A stretch of DNA of 64,000 nucleotides from Plasmodium relictum (taxonomy: Eukaryota; Apicomplexa; Aconoidasida; Haemosporida; Plasmodiidae): contig NC_041684.1 of NCBI RefSeq assembly GCF_900005765.1, positions 342,889 to 406,888 on the forward strand. The letters run 5' to 3'. Positions 10,389-22,007 of the stretch are shown here, piece after piece. Position 1 is the first letter of the stretch. Every line of letters begins with the position of its first letter. The notes below the pieces were generated by a model, which ran no database searches, had not been told where the DNA came from, and saw nothing but the letters and a program-made list of their open reading frames with translations. Made by a program: the position numbers and the translations under genes.

Positions 10389-13300
10389 ATGAGTTTACAA
10401 AATAATATTATAGTTTTTTTTTATTTTTTTGTTTTTTTTATATATTTAAATATTGATTACGTAGAATTAAAAATAAATAATATAGGCCCTGATGATAATT
10501 TAAGAATTTTTGGTCCAGATATATTGGGTTCAGTTATAAATGCAGAACATAATAGTTCGTCTAGTAATAATGAACAAGGAGGAGGCGAATCAGGAGATGC
10601 TAACTTAAGAAGCAGTTCAAGGAAAGAATCATTAAATATAACAGGTAGTGATTCATTAAGTGGTAGACTCGGTGAAAATGGCATAAATATAGTGTATATA
10701 GAAAATAATAGAAGAGATGAACAAGAAAGTGAAGAAAATAAAGTAAATAATGAAGAGAAATTAAATAAGGAAACAAGTGTAGTTGAGCAGAAAAATGAAT
10801 CAGAAGAAGAAAATATTAATGAACTAGAAACAAAATTAAAAGAAGAAGAAGAAGAAGAAGAAGGAGAAGGAGAAGGAGAAGAAGAAGAAGAAGGAGAAGA
10901 AGAAGAAGGAGAAGAAGAAGGAGAAGAAGAAGAGGAAGAAGAAGAGGAAAAGGGAGAAGAAGAAAAAGAAAAAGAAGGAAATGAAGAAAAAAAGGAATAT
11001 GATAATGAACCAAAACTAGTAGAAACACATAATGAAAAGACGATAAATAATAATAAATATATAAATGCAATGCCACAAGCAAAAATAAATATTAAGAATC
11101 CATGGAATAACATATTTGATGCATTTAAAGTATCATCACAACATAATGGTGTTAATTATTTCAGAAGAGAAATTCAAAATGAATACGCTTTTAAAAATGG
11201 ATTATATTTTACTGCAACAACTGCTGGTGCATATAATAAACTAGTAGATACAAGTAAATATGCTTATATGAAATTTCCTGATGATACTATGATTTTAGTT
11301 ATAACAGCTAATAAATTCTTTTTTCAAGATTTGATATATTCAACTAATAAATATATTGCTGTTAAGAAAAAATTTACTTTTATAATAAATAATATAATAC
11401 GTAATTTGAAGAATAAATTTTTTTTTAAAAATTATCAATATCAATATTTATTTAGAAGTGATCCTTTTGGTTATGATGAATCGAAAAAATTGTTAGATTT
11501 TGATTTATTGGGAGAATTATCAAAAGTAACACAAACGATATATCTTGATCCTTATAAAAAAAATAAAGTAAGTATGCATAAGTTATACGGTGGATGGTTT
11601 CACTTTTTGGGAATTCTAGTAGTAAATGGATATTCTTTTAATCAAATAGATAATGGAGAAAAGGTAGATGTAGTACCCAATTATTTAATAAAGGAATTTA
11701 TAGGTCAAGTTAATAAGAGAAATGATGGATATAATAATGGTTTTACAATGGGATTGTGGAGAGATTTTCCAAGAAATAGATATGCTCCTTGGAGGTTTTC
11801 ATTAGAATTATTTTTATGGGATCTTATGAACATTTTACCTCATGAATTACCACATCCAGCTAACCTTATATTATCTTATAACAATAATAACAACATAATA
11901 AAAAATAAAGATCAAAATGAAGAATTAAATAAAAATTCAAAATATACTAAAGAAGAAATATTAAACTGGAATTTAATTTTAAAAGAATATATAAAAGACT
12001 TAAAAGGCCTTGATGTAGCAATGGTTTCAGCTGATGATTATATTAAAGTAGTTAGTCATAATGATAATAATAATCTTACTTATAAAAATTATCAGGCAGA
12101 AAAATCCAATGGTTATATTTTCCTTATATTATTAAATAAAGAATTTTTTGTAGACGAATTTTTAAAAAGTGAAAATTATAAAGAGTCAAAAAATGAATAT
12201 TTTGAGAGGCTTATGGAAGATATATTGGATAAACTTAAAGGTATTTTAAATGATTTAAAAGATATTTTATGTCCTAATGATAATAATAAAAACCCAGTTT
12301 ATCAATTTTACAATTATTTATCAAAAGAAGAAAATTATAAAATATTGAATCCTCATATATTAGGAGAAATTGCAGGAATAACAAAACATCTTAAATGCGA
12401 AAATATTCCTAATAATAAATGCACAAAAGATGTATCAATACATTATAAATATGGTGGTTGGTTCGAATTTGGTGGAGCAATATATATAAAAAATGTAAAT
12501 TATATTAAACCAGTTTATGAAAAACATGATATTATTAAAAAGGAATATGAAAATCCTATTTTAATGCAAGCAAATTGTAGTTGCCAGAGTGCAGGTTTAT
12601 GGAGAGATATACCAGAAAAGAATATGGCTCCTTATAGATATCCCTTAGAAGTTTTTATTTTAGAAAATCCCCAATTCAATATTTTGAATATACGAGATAT
12701 TCATCCATTTATATTAGTAGATTTATTAAATAAAGGATTACATGCTATAAGAATTCAAGCAGCAGAAGCAGATGGGATAAATAACAACAAAAGAGAAACA
12801 ACTAATGCTCTCCCTAATGAAGAAACTAAAGAATTACAGAAAGAGGATCATGAAGAAGTTTACGCAGATCATAACAGGAATGAAATTAATGTAGAGAATA
12901 TAACGAGAAAATGCTTAAAATCAGAAGAAAATGAAAAAATTTTAAATAGTGAAATTTCTACCAAAGGTAACGATGATGATGAAGTAATAGAAGAAGATGA
13001 CGCTATCTTTGATAATGAAGAAAGAAAATTATTAAGCGAATTTGATGCAAGTGCAACACTTAAGGGAAATATCGGAAACAATTATGAAATCCATGATAAT
13101 AAAAATGAAGGATACGAAAGCGAAGGTGAATATGAAGAAATTGAAGATAACTATGAAATTGTAGAAGGTAATGATAGTATAAAAAATAAGAGCAATGATA
13201 TAATGAAAGAACATGATTCATTAAAAGATTCTTCAAAATATACTGAAGGCATACTATATAGCAATGAAATAGAAGAAGATTTAGAAAGAAATAACTTAGA

Positions 13301-13580
13301 AGATATTAGTGATTCTTATGAAATAGATGAAGATAAAAATGATTTAAATTTATTGACTTCTAAAAAAGATAATACAGATGATTTCAATGGTAAAGTACTC
13401 ATATTCATGATAATATGTCTTATAGCTATTTGCATTGCATTACTTGTTAGTGTTGGAATTAGATTATATTCAAAATTTATGAAAAAAAAAGGAGAAAACA
13501 ATAGAATGGTAATGGATTTCAAAGATAGGGAAGAAATTCCAGTTGTTCAAGGTATTCCAGCACCATGGTTAAATGCATAA
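10389..13580 (+). CDS. Type I membrane protein with duplicated ectodomain, candidate zoite surface protein
   Basis: A single exon of 1063 codons. A signal peptide (NIIVFFYFFVFFIYL) fills residues 7-22. Residues of about 148-200 are almost pure Glu with Gly and Lys. Two related ectodomain units follow. Unit 1 has YGGWFHFLG near 400 and GLWRDFPRNRYAPWRF near 454. Unit 2 has YGGWFEFGG near 688 and GLWRDIPEKNMAPYRY near 735. An acidic region leads to one membrane span (about 1002-1024) and a 39-residue basic-then-acidic tail ending PAPWLNA. A short tail with a Trp near its end recalls TRAP-family invasins that couple to the glideosome, but I see no TSR or A-domain. A sporozoite or ookinete surface role is inferred. 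I cannot name the ortholog with certainty. Confidence 0.85.
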   Translation: MSLQNNIIVFFYFFVFFIYLNIDYVELKINNIGPDDNLRIFGPDILGSVINAEHNSSSSNNEQGGGESGDANLRSSSRKESLNITGSDSLSGRLGENGINIVYIENNRRDEQESEENKVNNEEKLNKETSVVEQKNESEEENINELETKLKEEEEEEEGEGEGEEEEEGEEEEGEEEGEEEEEEEEEKGEEEKEKEGNEEKKEYDNEPKLVETHNEKTINNNKYINAMPQAKINIKNPWNNIFDAFKVSSQHNGVNYFRREIQNEYAFKNGLYFTATTAGAYNKLVDTSKYAYMKFPDDTMILVITANKFFFQDLIYSTNKYIAVKKKFTFIINNIIRNLKNKFFFKNYQYQYLFRSDPFGYDESKKLLDFDLLGELSKVTQTIYLDPYKKNKVSMHKLYGGWFHFLGILVVNGYSFNQIDNGEKVDVVPNYLIKEFIGQVNKRNDGYNNGFTMGLWRDFPRNRYAPWRFSLELFLWDLMNILPHELPHPANLILSYNNNNNIIKNKDQNEELNKNSKYTKEEILNWNLILKEYIKDLKGLDVAMVSADDYIKVVSHNDNNNLTYKNYQAEKSNGYIFLILLNKEFFVDEFLKSENYKESKNEYFERLMEDILDKLKGILNDLKDILCPNDNNKNPVYQFYNYLSKEENYKILNPHILGEIAGITKHLKCENIPNNKCTKDVSIHYKYGGWFEFGGAIYIKNVNYIKPVYEKHDIIKKEYENPILMQANCSCQSAGLWRDIPEKNMAPYRYPLEVFILENPQFNILNIRDIHPFILVDLLNKGLHAIRIQAAEADGINNNKRETTNALPNEETKELQKEDHEEVYADHNRNEINVENITRKCLKSEENEKILNSEISTKGNDDDEVIEEDDAIFDNEERKLLSEFDASATLKGNIGNNYEIHDNKNEGYESEGEYEEIEDNYEIVEGNDSIKNKSNDIMKEHDSLKDSSKYTEGILYSNEIEEDLERNNLEDISDSYEIDEDKNDLNLLTSKKDNTDDFNGKVLIFMIICLIAICIALLVSVGIRLYSKFMKKKGENNRMVMDFKDREEIPVVQGIPAPWLNA

Positions 13581-14580
13581 ATGAAGAATAAGTAAATCAT
13601 TGTATCATAAAAAAAATAAAATAAAATAAATATAAAAAAAAAATAATAAAAAATGTAAATAAGAAATAAAAATATTTTAAAAATATACAATATTTTTTAT
13701 ATATTTTTATTTGATTCCGATTTTATTTAAAATGACCAAAAAATGGTAAAAAGTTTATGTGAATTTTTTTTTATGTACATAGATTTTTAATTTAGTGAGA
13801 AGCATTATGTTTTTACTTATATTTATAAATTTAAATAAGATATAACATTATATGATTTTTTTTTTTTTTTTTTATTATTCTTTTTTTTAATCAAAAATGT
13901 AAATTTTTCGGTAGTATTTTATTTATTTTTTTTTTTAAATCAGAAGAAAAGTTTATATCTTTACATCTATGTGAATATATAATGTATAGATGTTCATGTG
14001 TGATTTTATAGTTTTTTGATAATTGATGGCATTTAAAAAAAAAATTGGAATAAAAGATGTAATATTTTATTTACGATTCCATTCTCCGTGTACAAAAATA
14101 AAAATAATTTTTTTTATTTAATTTTTTTTTATTATTTTATTTATTTTCTAATTTTCTAATTTTTTTTTTTAAATAGTAATATATTTTGTTTTAAGAAAGA
14201 ACATTGAATTAATCTTTTTAATTTTTATACAACTTTTATTATATAAAAAACCTCTAATAATTTTTTTTTTTAGAGAAATAGAAAGACAAATAACAAATTA
14301 CAAAAAAAAAGAAAAAGAAAAAAGTTTTGAATATTACAATAAAAAAATGTTTTAAATCATATTTAATGAATTCATTTAATTTATCTGAGAAAATACATAA
14401 AAACAAATAAAATTATTTAAAATGAAATAACAAAATTGAGTAAAAGAAAAATATAAATAATATATATATATTTTCTAAAAGATTCATTCCAATTAAAAAA
14501 AAGAAAAAATAATAAGATACGATAAACAATAATATTATTTATTGTGTTAAAAATGAAGGTATCGATTAATATATTTCTAT
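13581..14580. other. Convergent intergenic region
   Basis: One kilobase between the surface-protein gene and the RAP gene, which point at each other. It contains T runs near 13856-13876 and 14160 and an A/G-rich patch near 14300. It is probably two 3' UTRs. I see no RNA gene or ORF that I can support. Confidence 0.6.
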
Positions 14581-17500
14581 TTATGAATGCTTATTTCTCC
14601 ACTCACTTATTGATACATAAGAGACAGAGAAATTTTTGTTATTTAAAAACCATTCTCTTATTGATTCATACGGTTTTAGTGTATTGCTTACGTAATGTTC
14701 ATGAATAATTTTTTTTTCTTTTTTTAGGATATTATTTTCAACTTTTTCACTAATGGTAATATTTTTTGTTGAATAATTATAAAAAAAATCAGTCAGATGA
14801 ATTTGCCTTAAATATATATCATCTAATTTATCTATTACGACTAATGCTCTTTTTTTCTGTGTAATGTCATCATCTTCATTTGTTATTACGACATCGATTG
14901 TATAAGGATAAACAGAATATTTTATAAAGTGATTAATTTTTTTATTTTTTAGTAAATTCGAAAAAAATGAAATGAAATTTTGTTTATTTTTATTATCATT
15001 TACTATATTTTCGTTTATTTTATAATATTCTTTTATATACTTACAAAAATTATATAAATCATCAGGCATTCTTTTCTCAACTTTTACATATAGCATTTGC
15101 AAAATCTCAGAAATTATATTTAATAATTCAGGGTTCACTTTTTTTTCTTCATTTTCTACAGTTAATACTTCTAGTCCACCTCTTAATTTGTTACAAAACA
15201 TAACCAGAATATTTTCTAATAAATCGACGTTTCTTTTATTATTTTTCAAAACGATTTCAGTAAAATAAAAAGTTATAACTGAAAAAATACAATGAGGTAG
15301 AAAATAATCAGGTAAATTAAGAATAGTATTTTTTGCAATAGTGTGTAAATAACTATAAGTTTTTCGTATTAAAGAATCCTCTAAAAAAGAAAAAACAGTT
15401 AAATGTTCAGAAAGAAAATGAAAGAGTATAATAATATGATTTTCATTGAATGAATTTAAATTTTTATGAATAAATTGTATTGAATAATATAAAACATTGA
15501 AATTGATGATTTTCAAATTTATAAAACCTTTTAGAAAATAAATAAAGTTATCAGCATTCAGCTCAAATATTTTATAGCCTATACATGAAGTGGGAATTTC
15601 ATCATTATATATATTACTATTATTATATTTTATACTATTCACAGTAGTATTGCCATCACTTTCTATTGGTATCTCCTTAAATGATTTCTCTGTATTATTA
15701 TTTTCTTTCATTTCTTTTATATGATTCTCTTTTTCATATGTATTCCATTCTTTATCTGACATATTGTTGTCTATACAAATAGTTTTATTATCTTTTTCTA
15801 TATAGTCTTTATTCTTAATTATATCTATATGACTACTTTTATTCAAAAAAAGAAATTCTTTTTCATAGGAATTATAATCTTGTGGAGAATGTTGCATTTC
15901 ATGTTCTTCTTTCAAAATTTCTTCATTTTTTTCTAAAAGTGAAGAATTTATTTTAAGGAAATTGTTTTCTTTTTTCAACATTAAAAATAAAATATATTCA
16001 ATGTAGAAGATAGATAAATTAGACTTAACATAAATATCATTTATATATATGCAGTTTTTTTTTTCTAAAAAATTATTATATTGATATATTAAATGAAAAA
16101 AGTTAATCAATATTGGTCTTGATAAATCGCAAATTCTATTAAATACATTTTCATAGGTTAAAAAAAAAAAAAAAAAATCAAAATCTTTATAATTTAATGT
16201 AGACATATTTTTTAAAATATTTATTATATAACTAATATTTATTAGCTTTATATTCTTTTTTAAATAACTTAATATTTGCTGAAAAATTACGAAATTAATT
16301 TTATTTATAGAAACAAGGGAATTTGATAAATTATCTAAGATTATGGGATGAATGCATTTTTTGATATTATTTTTTAAATAAATAAATAAATTTTTAAATA
16401 TTTTCTCTTTGCAAGAAAAAAATGAGCAAGCAATAATAGTTTCTATAATAATTTCTACTGGCCAATGAAAATTTAGCATATAAGGAATTCTTCTAATTAA
16501 CCTCCTAATAGTTTTTTCATTTTCTAATTGTAAATAATTTCTATTTAAACTAAATAATATTAAAGCTTTTGAATGATAACCATATTTCATAATATTAATA
16601 TACTTATTTGTTTCATTTATAAATCTCATCATCATATTTTTATTATCTATTTCAAATATTGTATAGAATTCGAAAATATCTATCAAGTTGTAGTACTTAA
16701 ATTCGTGTAAATAATTTTTTAATTCTTTATTGAGAATATTAACAAAAGAACTATTTTTAATAAGCATTTTAAAATTTTCGTGTCTTAATTTTTTTTTTTC
16801 TGAAGTTGATTTATTTAATTTATTATTTTTATTGTTTTTGTTATTTAAATTATTTTTAGTTATTTGTTCTAAATCATTTAATTTTTTCATATCTATATAT
16901 ATATTTTCATTCTCATTTTCAGATATAATTTTTATATCATTTCCATTATATGATTCTAATAAATTTATATTATTTGAAAGTACAACGCTTTTACATATAT
17001 ATCTTTTTATTAATCTATGAACATTAATATTGTACTTTATATTATTTTGCAAAATAGAAAAAAAAAATAACATTTTACTTAAGTATTTACATATATATGT
17101 TATTTCATGCTCATTAAATGTATTAAAATTCATTTGTATTGTACTATCAATGTAATCAAATATATATTTATTAAAATATAAATATTTATCACTTATAGAT
17201 ATTATTTTAATAATTTGATCATTATTTAAGATTATTTTTTTTGTTAAATTATTTAAAAGTATATTATATGTAATTTTTAATTTTTTGAAATTCCATTCTT
17301 GTTTCGAGTTGTGAATATTTTTTATATTATTAAGCCCAATATAATGAATATATTCTAATATATAAGAAAAGTTATTTTCATTAAAAAATGAATTTTCTTT
17401 CATTTCCGTATCACTTATTCTTTTTAAAAATTCTTTTTCAATCAAATGGTTTCTTATATTTTTTTTATTTGTAAAAATGCAAATTTTTAAAAAATTAGAA

Positions 17501-17964
17501 TTGTTAAGATTCTCAATTAATACTTCATTTTCTTTCTTGTTAATAAGAAAGTATAACTTTTTTAAGTGCATAAACGTTAAAGCTTTTCCATTTAGTATTT
17601 CTATTTTTCTTTTTATTAAATCACTTTTATCTAAATCATTTTCGTTCCTAGATATAGGAGTACTAAGAATATCTATATCCTTTTCCAGTACTAAAGGGTT
17701 ATTTGTATCACATATTTTTTTTCTAGTACTTTGATTGAACACATCATTTAATAAATTTTCACTATATGATGGCAAATACCTCTTTGAAGTTTTCTTATTT
17801 CTATTTAAATGTAAAATTCGTACTTTTATTTTTTTTAGTAATTTTTCTTTTTTAAATTTTATTCTACTTTTTCTTTCATAAAGAGGAATAATGTTTTCAA
17901 GCTTAGTGCTGCTGTAATAATACTTAATTTTTTTTATAAAAAAAGTTTTATTTAAAAAGTTCAT
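14581..17964 (-). CDS. Large RAP-domain protein, probable mitochondrial RNA-binding protein
   Basis: A single exon of 1127 codons from ATG 17964. The N-terminal 60 residues are basic (KIKYYYSSTKLENIIPLYER, KKEKLLKKIK) and may target an organelle. Residues of about 200-620 and 800-1000 are helical repeat-like (Ile/Leu/Asn/Phe-rich), separated by a low-complexity acidic insert at about 680-790. The last 120 residues carry a degenerate RAP domain: YTIDVVITNEDDD, KRALVVIDKLDDIYLRQIHL, then IREWFLNNKNFSVSYVSISEW. The family processes or stabilises mitochondrial RNAs in apicomplexans. The usual IEVDGP core is replaced by VVIDKLDD, so any ancestral nuclease-like site is absent. The gene is convergent with the surface protein and is the second RAP gene in the window. 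Confidence 0.8.
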   Translation of the reverse strand: MNFLNKTFFIKKIKYYYSSTKLENIIPLYERKSRIKFKKEKLLKKIKVRILHLNRNKKTSKRYLPSYSENLLNDVFNQSTRKKICDTNNPLVLEKDIDILSTPISRNENDLDKSDLIKRKIEILNGKALTFMHLKKLYFLINKKENEVLIENLNNSNFLKICIFTNKKNIRNHLIEKEFLKRISDTEMKENSFFNENNFSYILEYIHYIGLNNIKNIHNSKQEWNFKKLKITYNILLNNLTKKIILNNDQIIKIISISDKYLYFNKYIFDYIDSTIQMNFNTFNEHEITYICKYLSKMLFFFSILQNNIKYNINVHRLIKRYICKSVVLSNNINLLESYNGNDIKIISENENENIYIDMKKLNDLEQITKNNLNNKNNKNNKLNKSTSEKKKLRHENFKMLIKNSSFVNILNKELKNYLHEFKYYNLIDIFEFYTIFEIDNKNMMMRFINETNKYINIMKYGYHSKALILFSLNRNYLQLENEKTIRRLIRRIPYMLNFHWPVEIIIETIIACSFFSCKEKIFKNLFIYLKNNIKKCIHPIILDNLSNSLVSINKINFVIFQQILSYLKKNIKLINISYIINILKNMSTLNYKDFDFFFFFLTYENVFNRICDLSRPILINFFHLIYQYNNFLEKKNCIYINDIYVKSNLSIFYIEYILFLMLKKENNFLKINSSLLEKNEEILKEEHEMQHSPQDYNSYEKEFLFLNKSSHIDIIKNKDYIEKDNKTICIDNNMSDKEWNTYEKENHIKEMKENNNTEKSFKEIPIESDGNTTVNSIKYNNSNIYNDEIPTSCIGYKIFELNADNFIYFLKGFINLKIINFNVLYYSIQFIHKNLNSFNENHIIILFHFLSEHLTVFSFLEDSLIRKTYSYLHTIAKNTILNLPDYFLPHCIFSVITFYFTEIVLKNNKRNVDLLENILVMFCNKLRGGLEVLTVENEEKKVNPELLNIISEILQMLYVKVEKRMPDDLYNFCKYIKEYYKINENIVNDNKNKQNFISFFSNLLKNKKINHFIKYSVYPYTIDVVITNEDDDITQKKRALVVIDKLDDIYLRQIHLTDFFYNYSTKNITISEKVENNILKKEKKIIHEHYVSNTLKPYESIREWFLNNKNFSVSYVSISEWRNKHS

Positions 17965-18313
17965 TTTTTTTTTATTTATGTTGTATAAAAAGAAAAAATT
18001 TACATAAAAAAAAATATATATAATAGAAAATACTTTTTTAAAAATAAAATTTAAAAAAAAAATATATAACAGTATTAAATATTGATGTTATTTTATTTTT
18101 TTATTTTTAAAACAAAGTGCAAAAACAAATAACTCTTGTTATTTTTAAGTTGCTAATAATAAAAAATATATATACACATCTAAATAATATTTACAAAAAA
18201 AAAATAAAATAAAATAAATAAATAAATTAATAAAAATATTAACAATAAAAAAAAAATAATAATAATAATATTTTAAAAAAATTGAACTAAAAAACATTTT
18301 AAATTAATTTGTA
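17965..18313. other. Intergenic gap
   Basis: A 349-bp AT-rich gap between two minus-strand genes, containing A-rich and AATA repeats. It should hold the 3' UTR of the EPS15-like gene and the promoter of the RAP gene. No further feature is seen. Confidence 0.5.
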
Positions 18314-18423
18314 TTATTTATCAATTGTTTTTAAGCTATTTTCTATTGACATAAAATCGCTTAAACCTTCTAATTTTTCATTCTGAAAATTTATATAATA
18401 AATAAATAAATAAATAAATATAA

Positions 18424-18460
<37 letters not shown>

Positions 18461-21400
18461 ATGTAAATTATAATTTTATTTTATATACATCTTTATAGGA
18501 TTCCATATCTTCTAAACTAGAAAAAATATCAACATTATCTCCATTTTTAATATGTTCAAATAATGAAAAATTCTTTTTAGTGTTTTTAATTTCATCATTC
18601 TAATAACAAAAAATAAAAAAAACAATATAAAGTTTATATTTTATTTTATTTTTTTTTTTTTTTTATATTTACTTGTTTATTAGGTATTCCCTTATTATCT
18701 GTGTAATATTTTTTGTATGTATTTGAATTAAAAAAAGTAGAACTATTCAATGGTATATTGTTAGATGATTTTTCCAAATTCATTTTTAATTGTGGAAAAC
18801 TGTTTTGCAAATCTAATAAAACAGATTGGTTTGTTAAAGAATTAAATAAAATCATATTTTGATTTTTCATTTTTTGTATATTAAGACGTTTATTAGTTAT
18901 GCTATTTAAATAATTTTGTTTATGCAAAATATTTCTTATTAGCATTTGATGATCAGAGTTTGTTACATCATATCTATTTTTTAAATTTTCTTGTAATTTT
19001 AATGCACGATTTTTTTGTTTTTTCAGATAATTAATCATATTTTTTAAAATTATTAAATTTCTTTCATCTTTTTTTAAATCATTTTTTTCTTTATCTATCA
19101 TATAATTCAAATGCTTTCTATTATTATCAGTATCTTTTATTTCCTGTTCTTTTTTTATATAATTTTTATTTAAACTTATATTCTCTATATTTATTTTATT
19201 TATATCTTCAATTATTTCTTTAATTTCCTTTTTAAGACTTTTAATATTTTCTTTTTTATGTTTTATATCTTTATATAAACATAAATTCAAAAATTCTAAA
19301 TTTCTTCTTTCTTCTTTTAAACATTGATATTTTTTCAATTCGCTTTCATAAACATACGCAAGGCAATTTACATTTTTTTTTTTTTTTTCAATATCTGCTT
19401 TTTTCTTTTTTATTTCTTCTTCTAACTGTCTATTTATTTCTTCTATTTTGTAAATATCTTTACTTTCAATGTTATAATTTTTTAAATCACAAAAGTTAAA
19501 ATCTATTAGTTTAGTAAAATATTTTTCTTCTTGTGAAGTATTTTTCTTTTCTTTCTCTTCTATATTGCTCAGTTCATTTGTAAATTCTCTCTCTTCACCT
19601 TTCAACATATCCGTTTTTGTTTTGCTTTTGTCTTTATATTTTTCTCTTTTTCTTTCTCTTTCTCTTTCTTTTTCATTTTTGTTTTCATTTTCCTTTTCTT
19701 TTTCCCTTTCCTTTTCTTTTTTTCCTATTTTTTTTCCATGTTTCAATTCTTTTTCTCTCTCCTTTTTTCTCTCTTTTTCTTTTTCTTTATCCTTTTTCTT
19801 TTTTTTTTTTTTATCATGTTTACTTTTTTCATCTTTTATAAATTCTACATCTTCTTTTAATAAGTTTTTACTTGATTCAATATTTCTATCATCTTCCTCG
19901 TCTTTTCCCTTTTCGTATTTTTGTTCTTCTTCCTCGTCAAGTTTGTTATAATTTTCAAAATCTTTTTTGAAAAATACATTTTCGTTTTCTTCAAAAGTAT
20001 CATTTTTTGCTTTTTTTTTTCTTTCACTAGAAATTTCCTTATCTTGCTTGAAATCAAAAAAATCAAAGTCCATATTAATTTTTTCTTTATCATTTACTTC
20101 ATTTTTTCTCTCATTTTCTGTTTTTAATAAATCACCGAAAGATAATTGAAATTTATCGCTTTTTTCTTTGTTTTCTTCATATTTTCTAAAAGTTATATCA
20201 TCTAAAAAAAAAAAAAAATAAAATAAAAAAAAGCAATAAAAAAAGAGTTATATATATATATTTTTCTTTTTCTGCTTTTCTATAATATTTACCATCTATT
20301 TTTAGCTCTTTTTCTAATTTTATAGAATTCAGCAGTTCATTAGGAACTGTTAAAGGTATATTTATTTCTTTTTCTTTTCTGATTTCAACAATTTTATTCA
20401 TAATACAAAACTCTTCAAAATTTAAAGATCCATCATTATCAATATCTGAAATATTCCATATTTGCATTAATTCACAAATGGATATATTGGAAGTATTTAA
20501 ATAATATTCACGAATAATCGATCCTTCTATTTTCTCTTCATTATTTATATCTAATGTTTTAAAAATTCTTTTAAAATCTTCTTTTTCATTTTCTTTTAAT
20601 CCCCATTCAATATTAGCATCAATATTAGAAATATCAGAAAATGATTTATGTCTAATTATATCAAAACTAGGTAAGCAAGGAGGTTCTAAATAAAGAAAAA
20701 TATCAATATATATATATATATATATATAATTTTTATAAAAAAGTGTATAAAATTTTTTTTTTTTAAGGTTTTAGTTTTTAATTATTTACGTATATTTATA
20801 ATTTCTGCACTTAATGTGTTTCCATTCTGAGCATGTGCAACTAATCTACAACATATAAAAAAATCTTCTAAAGTTAGATAACCTTTATTTTCAATATCAC
20901 TAAATTCCCATATCTATTAACAATAAATACATATTATTTTAATTAAATCATATTATTTGAGTTAATGAAAATTATCTTAAAATTTTTTTTTTTTCATTAC
21001 AGAATGTAAAACAGAAATAGAAAGCCCAGAGTTTTGTAGGAAGGAAGAAGCTGTCTTATTGTCAATGAAATTATTTTCATATTTATCATTTAAACTAAGA
21101 TGGAAAAAAAAAAATTTTTTAGATATATATGTATTTATTTATTTTATTTTATTTTATTTTATTTTATTTCATTTTATTTATTTATTTTTTTTTTTTTTTT
21201 TACTTAAATAAATTAAGATAATACACATATTCTTCTGATGATAATGTAATTCTTTCACTTGACCAAACATTTTCTGTTATATTTATTGGAATTTTTCTTA
21301 TATCATTAAAAGAATTACTTATTTCGTTCATTTGATTATTCATTATATCTTCCATTGAGTGATTATAAAACATACTTGGCTATAAAAAAAGAATATATAA

Positions 21401-21743
21401 TACAAATTAAGAAACATCAATTTTTTATTTCAAAAATAAATTAAAAATATTAGATATTAAAAAATATAAATTTTATGAAATTATAATATCTATATAAACA
21501 TATGTTACAAAAATTTATACATTTATTTATGTGCATGTAATACAAAAAGAATCTTCATTTTAATAAATGCCCAATAACACACATATATTTATATTAATGG
21601 AAAAATTAAAATTAAATATATTTAAAAATTTTCATTATTATAATAATTTTATATTTTTTCATATAATTTATTTTATTTTATTTTTTTTTAATGTTTTTTC
21701 GTACATACAAAGCATTAAATGTATTCGTAACAGTTTCAGGCAT
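18314..21743 (-). CDS. EPS15: EPS15-like endocytic protein with two EH domains
   Basis: Eight exons: 21743-21705, 21379-21204, 21094-21001, 20913-20790, 20685-20293, 20201-18673, 18599-18489 and 18382-18314. All joins keep frame and give 844 aa. The first EH domain (about residues 52-140) spans exons 2-4 and contains FLQNSGLSISVLHS and IWEFSDIENKGYLTLEDF. The second lies in exon 5 with LMQIWNISDIDNDGSLNFEE, an intact EF-hand loop. A long Lys/Glu-rich region (about 320-450) and a coiled coil (about 470-700) follow. EH domains bind NPF-type peptides in clathrin-adaptor endocytosis. From memory, the P. falciparum ortholog is PF3D7_1025000, a member of the Kelch13 compartment at the cytostome. 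It is divergent from GFAT. Confidence 0.88.
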
Positions 21744-21954
21744 CTACAAAAAAAAATAAAAAAATATAAATATATATATAAATAAAAATACACATGCATA
21801 TAAATATATTATTTTTTTTTTTATTAACATTTGAATTTATAGGATTATGTTCCATATTTGTAGGTCTAATATATTTAAAAAAAAAAAAAATAGACAATTA
21901 TGCTTCTACTATTTTTTATATTCAAAGGAAAAAAAATATAAAAATTAAACAGAC

Positions 21955-22007
<53 letters not shown>

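Noticed and set aside
10457-11113. Long minus-strand open frames rich in Ser or Leu opposite the surface-protein gene
   Set aside because: They are antisense translations of the GAA/GGA glutamate repeat. The plus-strand frame has a signal peptide, domains and a TM.
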